Shown in pieces: positions 35,478 to 44,446 of a stretch of DNA of 64,000 nt; position 1 is the stretch's first letter; the number at the start of each line of letters is the position of its first letter. The stretch is from contig NZ_JADJTF010000001.1 of assembly GCF_016711335.1 (NCBI RefSeq), positions 1,240,001 to 1,304,000 of the forward strand. Reading direction: 5' to 3'. The notes beneath the pieces are model-generated. The model was not told where the DNA came from. It searched no databases and was given only the letters and a program-made list of their open reading frames with translations. A program made the translations under genes and the position numbers. The DNA comes from Thiofilum sp. Its GTDB lineage: Bacteria > Pseudomonadota > Gammaproteobacteria > Thiotrichales > Thiotrichaceae.

Positions 35478-37982
35478 ATGGCAGCACCAGCACCTCAGCA
35501 AAATTGTGAAATCGAATTACAAATCCCCCAGCTTAAACCTCTTACCAATGATGCCTCTGCGATTGGCAAAGATTTTCAGCGTTATTTGACCTATCACTTA
35601 GGACGTTTTAAAGGTTGTACCCCGACTTATATTTATCAAGCACTCTCGCATACCGTGCGTGATCGCCTGATGCCCCATTGGCAACGTACTTGGATTAATC
35701 ATCTCCAGCCTAATAAGCGCCGTGCGTATTATTTATCGCTAGAATTCCTAATTGGGCGTGCTTTAGGCAATAACTTGCTCAATCTGGATATGGAGCAGGG
35801 AACACGCGGTGCATTAAAAAAGTTTGCGGCGGATTTAGAGCGTGTCGAGGATAGTGAACCGGATGCAGGCTTAGGTAATGGCGGCTTAGGGCGCTTAGCG
35901 GCGTGCTTTATGGATAGCTGTGCTACCTTAGAGCTTCCAGTCTTAGGCTATGGTATTCGCTATGAATACGGTATGTTCCGCCAACGCATTGAAAATGATG
36001 AGCAAATTGAAGAACCCGATCACTGGCTGCGCGAAGGTAATCCTTGGGAAGTAGAACGCGCCGAATATAGCCAACGCATTCAATTTGGTGGCTATAGTGA
36101 ACTTTATAAAAATGCGGCGGGCGAGGAGCGGGTGCGCTGGGTTGGGACACAAGATGTGTTAGCTATTCCGTTTGACGTGCCGATTGCGGGTTATAAAAAT
36201 AATACCGTGAATACACTGCGGCTGTGGAAAGCCTCAGCCACCGATGAGTTTAATCTACAAGAATTTAATCAGGGTAGTTATACCGAAGCGGTGCAAGCTA
36301 AAAATGAGGCTGAGCATATTTCGATGGTGCTCTACCCCAATGACAGCAGTGAAAACGGCAAAGAATTACGTCTACGTCAGCAGTACTTTTTAGCCTCCGC
36401 GAGTCTGAAAGATGCGATTCGTTTATGGAAAAAAAGCGGCGGTGGTGATTTCAAAACCTTTGCGGCCGATAATGTGTTCCAAATGAATGACACGCATCCG
36501 ACGATTGCGGTAGCGGAATTAATGCGTTTATTAGTCGATGAGCACGGTTTAGGCTGGGATGAGGCTTGGGGCATTACCACACAATGCATGGCCTATACCA
36601 ATCACACTTTATTGCCTGAAGCACTGGAGCGCTGGCCGGTTTATTTATTCCGGCGTTTATTGCCGCGCCTACTTGATATTATTTATGAAATCAATGCTCG
36701 CTTCCTGCGCATTGTGTCGCGGCGTTGGCCCGGCGATACCGAACGCTTACGGCGCATGTCGATTATTGAGGAAGGCTCAGTACAGCAAGTGCGTATGGCA
36801 TGGCTCGCTATTGTGGGTAGTTTTTCTATTAATGGTGTCGCGGCTTTACATTCGCAACTATTAATTGATGGTCTATTCCATGACTTTTATGAGCTATGGC
36901 CGCATAAATTTAATAATAAAACTAATGGTGTAACGCCTAGGCGTTGGATTGCATTAGCTAATCCAGAGCTAACTCAATTAGTCAGTAGTAAAATTGGCGA
37001 TGGTTGGATTGCTAATTTACAAGAGCTAGAAAAACTTATTCCTTATGCAGCTAAAGAAGAAACCGCCTTTCAACAAGCGTGGCGTGAAGTCAAATATGCG
37101 AATAAACAACGCTTAGCCGCTTTAGTTCAGCAAGAATGTGGCGTGGAGTTTAATCCTAATTCACTCTTTGATGTACAGGTAAAACGTATTCACGAATATA
37201 AGCGCCAGTTACTCAATATTCTGCATGTGATACATCTCTATATTCGCCTGAAAAGCGGTAAGGCTGATAATGCAGTGAATCGCTGTGTGTTAATCGGTGG
37301 TAAAGCAGCCCCCGGCTATTTCATGGCTAAGCGCATTATTAAATTGATTAACCGTGTGGCGGATATTGTTAATCATGATGAAGAAATTGGTGAGCGTTTA
37401 AAAGTTGCCTTTATTCCTAATTATCGCGTGTCGAGTATGGAAATTATTGCTCCAGCGGCGGATTTATCTGAGCAAATTTCTACAGCGGGAAAAGAAGCCT
37501 CGGGCACGGGTAATATGAAATTCATGATGAATGGTGCACTCACGATTGGTACTTATGACGGTGCGAATATTGAGATTATGGATGCGGTCGGTGAGGAGAA
37601 TTTCTTCTTATTTGGCTTAAAAGCCGATGAGGTGCAAACGCTGCGTCAAAATTATCGTCCGTGGGAAATAGCTGCACAGGATGCGGATTTAAAAGCAGTG
37701 CTCGATTTAATTAAGGCGGGTCATTTTAATGATTGTGCGCCCGGTGAGTTTGAGCCGATTTTAAATGCGGTATTGAGTGCTAATGATCCTTGGATGACTT
37801 TGGCGGACTTTAGAAGTTATGTGGAAGCGCAGGAGCAAGTGGCTAAAGCATGGCAAGATAAAGATCATTGGACACGCATGAGTATTTTGAACACGGCGCA
37901 TAGTGGGTTCTTTTCTACAGATCGAACTATGCTCGAATATAACCGTGATATTTGGAAATTAAAAACGGGTGCTGGGGTTTAA
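35478..37982 (+). CDS. glgP: Glycogen/starch/alpha-glucan phosphorylase
   Basis: GlgP releases glucose-1-phosphate from glycogen chain ends with PLP as cofactor. The ATG at 35478 gives 834 residues, the normal size; a TTG three codons earlier is also in frame. Diagnostic motifs are GLGNGGLGRLAACFMDS, YGIRYEYGMFRQRI, NDTHPTIAVAELMRLL, RIHEYKRQLLNILHV and the PLP lysine in EASGTGNMKFMMNGA. It is the last gene of the glucan cluster, followed by the inverted repeat at 38011-38176. Confidence 0.97.
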   Translation: MAAPAPQQNCEIELQIPQLKPLTNDASAIGKDFQRYLTYHLGRFKGCTPTYIYQALSHTVRDRLMPHWQRTWINHLQPNKRRAYYLSLEFLIGRALGNNLLNLDMEQGTRGALKKFAADLERVEDSEPDAGLGNGGLGRLAACFMDSCATLELPVLGYGIRYEYGMFRQRIENDEQIEEPDHWLREGNPWEVERAEYSQRIQFGGYSELYKNAAGEERVRWVGTQDVLAIPFDVPIAGYKNNTVNTLRLWKASATDEFNLQEFNQGSYTEAVQAKNEAEHISMVLYPNDSSENGKELRLRQQYFLASASLKDAIRLWKKSGGGDFKTFAADNVFQMNDTHPTIAVAELMRLLVDEHGLGWDEAWGITTQCMAYTNHTLLPEALERWPVYLFRRLLPRLLDIIYEINARFLRIVSRRWPGDTERLRRMSIIEEGSVQQVRMAWLAIVGSFSINGVAALHSQLLIDGLFHDFYELWPHKFNNKTNGVTPRRWIALANPELTQLVSSKIGDGWIANLQELEKLIPYAAKEETAFQQAWREVKYANKQRLAALVQQECGVEFNPNSLFDVQVKRIHEYKRQLLNILHVIHLYIRLKSGKADNAVNRCVLIGGKAAPGYFMAKRIIKLINRVADIVNHDEEIGERLKVAFIPNYRVSSMEIIAPAADLSEQISTAGKEASGTGNMKFMMNGALTIGTYDGANIEIMDAVGEENFFLFGLKADEVQTLRQNYRPWEIAAQDADLKAVLDLIKAGHFNDCAPGEFEPILNAVLSANDPWMTLADFRSYVEAQEQVAKAWQDKDHWTRMSILNTAHSGFFSTDRTMLEYNRDIWKLKTGAGV

Positions 37983-38010
37983 TTCAAAACCTCTTTTTGC
38001 GCCTTTTTGG

Positions 38011-38176
38011 AAACCCCTCCCTAGCTCTCCCCTTATCAAGGGAGGGGATTGGAAAGATCATGATTTGTTTGATCTTTCCTTGCTCAAAGCAATGTATCAT
38101 GATCGATCTAGTACCCTTTAGAAAATAGACTACTGTCCTATTCCTCCCTTGATAAGGGGAGGTTAGGAGGGGTTTT
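38011..38176. repeat. Long imperfect inverted repeat with terminator-like arms
   Basis: The left arm (38011-38045) and right arm (38143-38176) are about 35 bases each and are near-perfect reverse complements: both read AAACCCCTCC...CTCCCCTTATCAAGGGAGG with two small gaps. Each arm also folds on itself (CTCCCCTT/AAGGGAG). Between them is a perfect 10-bp hairpin, GGAAAGATCA/TGATCTTTCC (38051-38079). The right arm ends in TTTTTT and can end the glgP transcript. The pattern resembles dispersed intergenic repeats of bacteria; copy number cannot be judged from one window. Confidence 0.7.
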
Positions 38177-38247
38177 TTAGTTAAAAGTCTTCGTGCTTAG
38201 CTTTAATCGCTATTATAATTTAGGCAGTTCCTCGTTGAGAGTGCCTT

Positions 38248-39972
38248 ATGTCTGCTGTTCCCCCTGATTCTGCTACTCAAGTAGTACACCCTATCTCTAA
38301 CACAAGACTCATAGCAAAACTACGCCTACTTTATGATAAGTACAATTCAGAAACCTGTATTGAAGAAAGATCTCGCCTTGAGTATTTAATTGAAGTAACT
38401 CATAAAGATTTAGATGATTTTGAGCAGTTAAGAGTAGTTAAATCTAATAAAGTGCATAATAGCAATAAAGGGTCACGTAGTCGGAAGTGGGTTTGGCACT
38501 CTACGGATGATTCGATTGAAAAAGAGCTAATTTCAGTTTTATCAGTTATTGAAACTTTTTTAGTATTAGGTATACATGGTTGGTTAGCATTTCATTTTGA
38601 ACGTCAGTGGTGGCTTTTGATTACATCAGTAGCAGCACCAATTATCTTATTAAAGTCATCTAAGTCAATAAATTTAGGTTTAAATTGGCTATATAGTTAC
38701 TCTAAAGGATTAGGCAATGCATGGGATGTTTTAATTTTAAGGCAGAAAATACTATATGGAATAATAAAATTTTTAGCATCTTTTATGGTAGTGAGTGGGG
38801 TAGCTTATTATTTATTACCTTATTATTCAGATTGGGGTTTGTTTTGGGTGGCTTTTTTTCTCAGTATGTTTGCATTTGCTTTCACGCTTGCATTTGCTTT
38901 TATAGGAACAGGAATGGGAGTAGGAGCCGGAAGAGTTGTTATGGGCGTTGTTGCAAGTACGATTATGTTGGCATTAGCAGTATCATCCGTAAGGCTAGAT
39001 GTATTAGTTTTAGTGGGTGTGGTTTTAGGTACATTTGCAGGTGCGGTTGCGGTTGCGGTTGCGGTTATGGGAGAAGTAAACTTACTTAAGATTATCTTTT
39101 TAATGGTGATTTTTCCTTTTTTGGCTCTAGGTGTTTGGCTTCGTAGTTTGCTGATTCGTATATTTGCTACCTTATTATATCCTATTTATGGCTTGAGACA
39201 ATTAACTAGTAACTGGAAGGAAAATTTATGGATAGTAGATTGTACACACCTTCCTGAGCTATTACCCGGAGCGCGTAGAGTTGATGATTTTTTTAGTATA
39301 AAAGGTTTGTTAAGTGATCTATCCCATCAACAGCTAGATGATAAGCTGATAGCTATCATGGCTACTACTATTTGGTATCCTCCAGCACTATTATGGCGAT
39401 GGAGTTTAAAAGCCACTCTATGGCTCTGGTGGCCTTTAGCCTTATTATTAAAACCACCTTTTAAAAATAAAGTCTTAGCTGAAATAGATGAAATTGCCGA
39501 TATAGTTAGTTTGCGGATTGCACGTAATAAATGGCTAGCTTTCGTAGCACTATTAGTTAGCAGTTGGCTAATACTCAGTTACTTTCCTCAATTTAAAGAT
39601 TGGGTCGATACACTCGGCGATACCATTAGCAAACCCCTGACTAAACTACTAGAAATTACTCCTCCCTCCTTTGGTTTAAGACAACTAGCCCTATGGCTGT
39701 GCTGTATAGCGGCTGGAGCATTATGGGTATATGCCACTAAAGTACAACTCTGGCATACTCAAATTCTAGCCGAAGCGGATAATCTGCAAGACTTTCCCAA
39801 AGCACGCCTAGAAAAATTCATCCAACGCGCTAAAGTACTAGAACGCATTTACACCTTTGTGGTCGTAAGCTTTATCATTCTAGGCTATTCCATCATCCTA
39901 TATTTAGCTCAAACCTATTACCCTGAATATGCCAAGCATTTCATCCCCGTATGGCTAGTACCTTATTTGTGA
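38248..39972 (+). CDS. Multi-pass membrane protein of unknown function
   Basis: I do not recognise this 574-residue protein. The first 90 residues are soluble and charged. Hydrophobic segments follow near residues 95-130, 170-190, 195-225 and 228-305, where several run together, and near 380-410, 430-450, 475-495 and 540-565. Between them is a loop with WIVDCTHLPELLPGARRVDDF. An AV-dipeptide run (AVAVAVAV) is encoded by four tandem GCGGTT units at 39043-39066. Base composition is more AT-rich than the glucan genes before it. It lies beside a restriction-modification pair and could belong to an accessory region; no function is proposed. Confidence 0.75.
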   Translation: MSAVPPDSATQVVHPISNTRLIAKLRLLYDKYNSETCIEERSRLEYLIEVTHKDLDDFEQLRVVKSNKVHNSNKGSRSRKWVWHSTDDSIEKELISVLSVIETFLVLGIHGWLAFHFERQWWLLITSVAAPIILLKSSKSINLGLNWLYSYSKGLGNAWDVLILRQKILYGIIKFLASFMVVSGVAYYLLPYYSDWGLFWVAFFLSMFAFAFTLAFAFIGTGMGVGAGRVVMGVVASTIMLALAVSSVRLDVLVLVGVVLGTFAGAVAVAVAVMGEVNLLKIIFLMVIFPFLALGVWLRSLLIRIFATLLYPIYGLRQLTSNWKENLWIVDCTHLPELLPGARRVDDFFSIKGLLSDLSHQQLDDKLIAIMATTIWYPPALLWRWSLKATLWLWWPLALLLKPPFKNKVLAEIDEIADIVSLRIARNKWLAFVALLVSSWLILSYFPQFKDWVDTLGDTISKPLTKLLEITPPSFGLRQLALWLCCIAAGALWVYATKVQLWHTQILAEADNLQDFPKARLEKFIQRAKVLERIYTFVVVSFIILGYSIILYLAQTYYPEYAKHFIPVWLVPYL

Positions 39973-39993
39973 AATGACTCCTTAAAATAGGAA

Positions 39994-40983
39994 TTAGGGG
40001 CAATTTAAATCACGATAAATCTGCTCAGCTAATACCTGTGCTAATTTAACAGGTACAGCGTTCCCAATCATTTTGTAGCCACTAGCCAGTTTCTGATAAT
40101 AAAAAATAAAATCATCAGGAAAAGTTTGAATCCGCGCACACTCTCTAATACTCAACCGTCGATATAAGTGCTCCTGACCCGATATAAATTTACGCTTATC
40201 TTGCTCAATAAACTCAAACTTAGGTGCTTGAGGGTGAATAGGCGCATGACGCCCACCCGCTTGTATCGTAAAAGACACCTCATCCCACGCCCGCACTCGA
40301 TTACGTGACATATAAATACTAGAAAATCCACCCGTCATATACTCATGATTAGCTACTGCACACTGCTGATTAGAGTAGTTTTTGTCTAAAGCAGGTAAGG
40401 CATTATCTTTTAAATCACCAATGGCTTCTAATAAGGTTAGGGGATTATTGGCAGTAGTAGGATCAGGAAATACAAAATTTAAATTTAAGTCACGTCGATA
40501 ACCGATAAAAAACAGACGATTACGGTCTTGTGGCACACCATAGTTTGCAGCATTTAATAACTTAAAACTGAGCTGATAGCCACTTTCAGCAAATAAGGTT
40601 TTAATATTTTCTAAGGCTTGTTTATGCCTAGGCAATAACATGCCCGACACATTTTCAGCTAAAAAGAACTTAGGTTTTTTATCACGCAATATTCTAATAA
40701 ACTCAAAGAATAATTGCCCTCGATGATCTTCAATCCCTCTTAAAGCTCCCGCCTCAGACCAACTTTGGCAAGGCGGTCCGCCAATAATGCCATCACAATC
40801 AGGTATATCTTGGCTCGGAATATTCGTAATGCTTCGACGATCTAAAGTAACGGTAGGGTGATTTTTTTCATAGGTTTCCCATATTTCTTTGTCATACTCA
40901 TTCGCCCAAACTATGTTAAAGCCAGCTTGTGAAAACCCTAGGTCTAAGCCACCCGCACCCGCAAATAAAGCTACTATTTTCAT
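39994..40983 (-). CDS. DNA (cytosine-5)-methyltransferase of a type II R-M system
   Basis: This 329-residue enzyme methylates cytosine at C5. It has motif I (ALFAGAGGLDLGFSQAG), motif IV with catalytic Cys72 (GGPPCQSWSEAG), motif VI (FLAENVSGML), motif VIII (QDRNRLFFIGYRRD) and motifs IX-X (RRLSIRECARIQTFP, GYKMIGNAVPVKLAQ). The ATG at 40981-40983 is preferred; a TTG three codons upstream overlaps the stop of the nuclease gene. It lies 5 bases after that gene. Because the partner looks like NgoPII, the likely target is GGCC, which would make this the protective methylase. Confidence 0.92.
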   Translation of the reverse strand: MKIVALFAGAGGLDLGFSQAGFNIVWANEYDKEIWETYEKNHPTVTLDRRSITNIPSQDIPDCDGIIGGPPCQSWSEAGALRGIEDHRGQLFFEFIRILRDKKPKFFLAENVSGMLLPRHKQALENIKTLFAESGYQLSFKLLNAANYGVPQDRNRLFFIGYRRDLNLNFVFPDPTTANNPLTLLEAIGDLKDNALPALDKNYSNQQCAVANHEYMTGGFSSIYMSRNRVRAWDEVSFTIQAGGRHAPIHPQAPKFEFIEQDKRKFISGQEHLYRRLSIRECARIQTFPDDFIFYYQKLASGYKMIGNAVPVKLAQVLAEQIYRDLNCP

Positions 40984-40988
40984 ATAAT

Positions 40989-41831
40989 TCAAATCGAAAA
41001 TTTAATAAGAATGGCGTCAATAAGCTGAGCCGGATTATCTGGATTCTTTATTTTTACTGTATCAATAGATAAAGAAGTATTAAGATCATTGAGAGCGTTT
41101 CTATCTGCTTGATCAAAGGATTCAAATTTTTCTTTGCGCATTAGACAGAAAAACTGAAAGTTTTGATGAGATGTACTTAAATTAAGATAAGAAAAAACCT
41201 TTCTTGGATTTTCTATATGCCACATCCCTCTTATTCTAAGATCGGTGATGCCAAGAGGATCAACTTTTTTAACTTTCCCTAGTTCATTGGTTTTGGAAAA
41301 CTCCACATCAGGAATAGAGTTAATCCCATTGGCAATGGTAGTAGTTATTCTTTCATATGTTTCAGGTGAGGCACAGTAAACATCACCATAGATAAACCAA
41401 AGATTTTTAATAGTGTCATCGCTAGTTTGACCAATGACATAGATTAGGTCTTTAGCACTCCATGGCTCACAAGTTTTACAACTAGCAGTAATCATAGAGC
41501 TATTAGAGTAAAGTTTTGACTTAGGGTAGGAGCTATTTAAGGCTATAGCACTACCAGCACTTTGAATTTTTTTGATTTCTACTGCGTCACCATTTTTAAT
41601 CATCAAATCAGGTGGGTTATTTTGATTGCCAAGATAAGAAAAAACTTGAGCGTATTTTTCTAGCTTTTGAGCATCAGTATGTTGAGTATTACAATTGGCT
41701 AACAGATCTTTAATATATAATTCTAGTGATGCACCAACAGCGTTAATTCTATTTCTACCTGAATCCCTGTCAGTAACCTTCAATATTGGGTTCTGTACTA
41801 AATTTTTGATTGCTATAAGTATATTAGACAT
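40989..41831 (-). CDS. NgoPII-like type II restriction endonuclease
   Basis: The 280-residue product resembles the NgoPII restriction enzyme family, which cuts GGCC. The N-terminal IAIKNLVQNPI and RNRINAVGASLELYIKDL are the resemblance I rely on. A PD-(D/E)xK nuclease core is visible: PPDLMIKNGDAVEIKKIQ, with Asp75, Glu85 and Lys87. The gene is AT-rich. It precedes its methyltransferase on the same strand, an order that would need delayed nuclease activity or rapid modification on transfer. Target specificity is inference from family resemblance. Confidence 0.8.
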   Translation of the reverse strand: MSNILIAIKNLVQNPILKVTDRDSGRNRINAVGASLELYIKDLLANCNTQHTDAQKLEKYAQVFSYLGNQNNPPDLMIKNGDAVEIKKIQSAGSAIALNSSYPKSKLYSNSSMITASCKTCEPWSAKDLIYVIGQTSDDTIKNLWFIYGDVYCASPETYERITTTIANGINSIPDVEFSKTNELGKVKKVDPLGITDLRIRGMWHIENPRKVFSYLNLSTSHQNFQFFCLMRKEKFESFDQADRNALNDLNTSLSIDTVKIKNPDNPAQLIDAILIKFSI

Positions 41832-42186
41832 ATTGGAAGTGGCTCTAAATTTTATAAGGCAAATAATGAAAGATAACCCTTAGTAAATAGCGGATATATA
41901 GCTTTTAGTAAGTACAGTGGCTCTCTAAATAATTATCTATTTTAAATTAAAATGAGCGATTTAAAAAGCAATTGGCTCAACCGTAGCTTCTATACGCGCC
42001 AACTTAAGCTCCTAACCTTATGATTATATAAATATACCTCCATTTCTCTACATGATTTTAACAGGATTAGGGTAGGGCTGAATAAACCTTGGATGCTAGG
42101 AACACTGTGGCTATACGCCATTTTAGACTTGCCATCAACCTCCCATAGTCATAGTATGGTGTGTATGATTTCATTGGGTTATACAC
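41832..42186. other. Intergenic region between the R-M genes and vapBC
   Basis: Divergent promoters for the restriction gene (minus) and the toxin-antitoxin pair (plus) should lie here. Apart from the GTGTAT/ATACAC repeat next to vapB, I see no gene, RNA or strong repeat. A short 62-codon plus-strand frame at 41695-41883 mostly overlaps the restriction gene and is rejected. Confidence 0.5.
42161..42186 (+). promoter_or_regulatory. Putative operator and -10 box of vapBC
   Basis: GTGTAT (42161-42166) and ATACAC (42181-42186) form an inverted repeat with 14 bases between, ending right before the vapB start codon. TATGAT (42164-42169) inside it could be a -10 box. Autoregulation by VapBC binding to a palindrome over the promoter is usual for these modules. 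Confidence 0.5.
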
Positions 42187-42381
42187 ATGCGAACTAACAT
42201 AGTGATTGATGAAGTTCTGATTCAAAACGTACTTAAAGAAACAGGCTTAAAAACCAAAAAAGAAGCAGTAGAACAAGGTTTACAGCTACTCCTACGCCTC
42301 ACACGCCAAGCACGCATTCGTGAGTTTCGAGGCAAATTACCATGGGAAGGTGATCTAGATCAGCAGAGACAAGAACGATGA
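42187..42381 (+). CDS. vapB: VapB-type antitoxin
   Basis: The 64-residue protein begins MRTNIVIDEVLIQNVLKETG, the ribbon-helix-helix DNA-binding arm of VapB antitoxins of the VapB_antitoxin/MazE-like RHH class. A C-terminal tail (RIREFRGKLPWEGDLDQQRQ) with the aromatic and acidic residues that typically insert into the toxin groove follows. Its stop overlaps the toxin start by four bases. It should neutralise the adjacent PIN toxin and repress the operon. Confidence 0.88.
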   Translation: MRTNIVIDEVLIQNVLKETGLKTKKEAVEQGLQLLLRLTRQARIREFRGKLPWEGDLDQQRQER

Positions 42382-42779
42382 TTTTTGTCGATTCTAGCGT
42401 ATGGATTGATTACTTTAATGGCAAAGTGACCGCACAAACCGATTGGCTGGATCAGATCTTAGGCGTTCAGCCCGTAGCCACAGGCGAGTTGATTTTAACC
42501 GAAGTACTGCAAGGGTTTAAACAAGATGAACACTACGCACAGGCTAAGCAGCTCCTATTATCTTTAGATCAAATACCGATGCTCACTACAGCAATAGCCT
42601 TGCAAAGCGCTGAAAATTTTAGAAGTCTACGCAAACAAGGCATTACTATTAGAAAAACTATTGATGTCTTAATTGCCACCTTTTGTATTAACCAACAATT
42701 ACCACTTTTACATGCTGATAAAGATTTTGAGCCATTTCATCAATATTATGGTTTAAAGCGTGCGCTACCCAGTCACTAG
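42378..42779 (+). CDS. vapC: VapC-type PIN-domain ribonuclease toxin
   Basis: This 133-residue PIN domain protein should cleave RNA, often tRNA, when its antitoxin decays. The acidic metal-binding residues are in place: Asp5 in MIFVDSSVWIDYF, Glu42 in ELILTEVLQGF, Asp95 in RKTIDVLIATFC and Asp113 or Asp115 in LLHADKDFEPF. The length is standard. With vapB it forms a complete module next to a restriction-modification system, both typical addiction elements. Confidence 0.92.
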   Translation: MIFVDSSVWIDYFNGKVTAQTDWLDQILGVQPVATGELILTEVLQGFKQDEHYAQAKQLLLSLDQIPMLTTAIALQSAENFRSLRKQGITIRKTIDVLIATFCINQQLPLLHADKDFEPFHQYYGLKRALPSH

Positions 42780-42812
42780 CCACCCTAGTGACTCATTAGA
42801 TAGCTAAGAGAC

Positions 42813-43754
42813 TCACTCCACCCGCAGTTCCTTAGGCAAAACAAACGAAATATTTTCCGTAATCCCCGAATTTTGAAACTGCACATTCGCCCCGCGCTGA
42901 CGCAAATGATCAATCACCCCTTGCACCAATACCTCTGGCGCTGACGCCCCCGCCGTCAAACCAATCTGTGATTTACCCGCCAGCCATTCCTCCTGAATAT
43001 CCTCAGCATCATCAATCAAATACGCCGGAATACCGCGCTTTTCAGCCATTTCACGCAGCCGATTAGAATTAGAACTATTCGGCGACCCCACCACTAACAC
43101 CAAATCCGAATCTTCCGCCAGCTTTTTCAAAGCATCTTGGCGATTTTGCGTGGCATAACAAATATCATCCTTTTTAGGACCAATAATCGCCGCAAACTTA
43201 GTACGTAAGGCATTGATTACAATCTCGGTATCATCCACCGATAAAGTAGTTTGCGTGACATACGCCAACTTACTCGGATCACGCACCTCCAGCGCGTCCA
43301 CCTCAGCAGGTGAATCCACCCGATAAATCGCCCCGCCAAAACTGGTATCATATTGCCCCATCGTGCCTTCCACTTCTGGGTGATTTTTGTGACCGATTAA
43401 AATGGTTTCGCGCCCTTCCTTGCTATAGCGCAGTACTTCCATATGTACCTTAGTCACCAAGGGACAAGTCGCATCAAATACTTTCAAACCTCGGCGCAAG
43501 GCTTCATCCTGTACTGCCCGCGATACGCCATGCGCACTAAAAATCACGGTCGCATTATCCGGTACTTCATCTAACTCTTGGACAAAGATCGCGCCTTTAT
43601 CGCGTAAATCATTGACTACAAAACGATTATGAACCACTTCATGGCGTACATAAATCGGTGCACCGAGTACTTCAAGGGCACGGTTTACAATTTCAATTGC
43701 ACGATCTACGCCCGCACAAAAGCCGCGTGGGGTAGCTAGGGTGACTTGTCGCAT
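42813..43754 (-). CDS. ispH: 4-hydroxy-3-methylbut-2-enyl diphosphate reductase
   Basis: IspH makes IPP and DMAPP in the last step of the MEP isoprenoid pathway. The 313 residues carry the three iron-sulfur cysteines in RGFCAGVDRAI, FDATCPLVTKVH and ICYATQNRQDA. The substrate-binding histidines (IFSAHGVSRAV, IGHKNHPEVEGTMGQY) and ASAPEVLVQGVI are also present. It stands alone on the minus strand, convergent with vapC 33 bases away. Confidence 0.97.
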   Translation of the reverse strand: MRQVTLATPRGFCAGVDRAIEIVNRALEVLGAPIYVRHEVVHNRFVVNDLRDKGAIFVQELDEVPDNATVIFSAHGVSRAVQDEALRRGLKVFDATCPLVTKVHMEVLRYSKEGRETILIGHKNHPEVEGTMGQYDTSFGGAIYRVDSPAEVDALEVRDPSKLAYVTQTTLSVDDTEIVINALRTKFAAIIGPKKDDICYATQNRQDALKKLAEDSDLVLVVGSPNSSNSNRLREMAEKRGIPAYLIDDAEDIQEEWLAGKSQIGLTAGASAPEVLVQGVIDHLRQRGANVQFQNSGITENISFVLPKELRVE

Positions 43755-43829
43755 ACAGGATTCACTACTTATTAAAACGAAGAGGGCTAGCTTAAAGAAT
43801 TAATGTGTAGTTTTCGAGAAGCTAGTCGC

Positions 43830-44165
43830 TTAGCGTGGATTAGGCAGAGGAATTAAGTTGCGCGTATTCATATAGCAGGTAGGGCGATGGCTCAGCGGGG
43901 GATAGACTTCTAGCCAGTATTCACCGCCCTCACGTATCAATTTAGTGGTGGTGGAGGCGATGGTTACTATAGCACCGCGTTTAACTTGGGTCATGCGGCT
44001 ACTTTCAGCGGTAGGACGGCGGTAGCAAGGAGCGGTTGCATTGACGCTTTGGGTTTGATAATAGAGGGCTACCTCACGCCCAACGGGTAAGGGATTAGAG
44101 TTGGCTTCTTGATCCAGACATTGACCCAAGGTCAGGATAGTCATCACCAGTCCACAATGTTGCAT
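43830..44165 (-). CDS. Small exported protein, possibly SH3-like
   Basis: The frame is open further upstream, but the ATG at 44163-44165 has AAGGAA just upstream and starts a short hydrophobic leader (MQHCGLVMTILTLGQCLD). That gives 111 residues. The body has PVGREVALYYQTQSVNATA, RGAIVTIASTTTKLIREGGEY and WLEVYPPLSHRPTCYMNTRN, a beta-rich pattern that recalls SH3-like envelope domains. The cysteine after LGQ might be a weak lipobox. No family is firmly recognised. It lies between ispH and purD, transcribed away from purD. Confidence 0.6.
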   Translation of the reverse strand: MQHCGLVMTILTLGQCLDQEANSNPLPVGREVALYYQTQSVNATAPCYRRPTAESSRMTQVKRGAIVTIASTTTKLIREGGEYWLEVYPPLSHRPTCYMNTRNLIPLPNPR

Positions 44166-44446
44166 AGCAGTTCCTTTGCGTCGGTTAGGTGTGGGCGATG
44201 AGCAGTTATCAGGCAACCTGTGTACTCGTTTAAAGCATGAAAAGATAATTACAGGACACCTCCTTCTATATCTGTTATGAAAAACGCTTAACGGCAAAAG
44301 CTGCCCGCTAAGCGTAGGGTTTTGGAGAGCAACTGGTTTAGCAACCGGTTAAATAAGTTGGGGTTTCAATGCTTGAATATAGCCCTTATTAGGGCTTTAA
44401 TGAGCGCCTTTCTGGTGAAGGTTGATTTAAAATTTTAGGAGTCGTC

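Noticed and set aside
38011..38176. CRISPR-like array
   Set aside because: There are only two arms, in inverted rather than direct orientation, with one unequal centre and no cas genes nearby.
43830..44297. Long version of the small exported protein
   Set aside because: The first 44 residues are Arg- and Cys-rich and precede a good ribosome site and leader at 44165.
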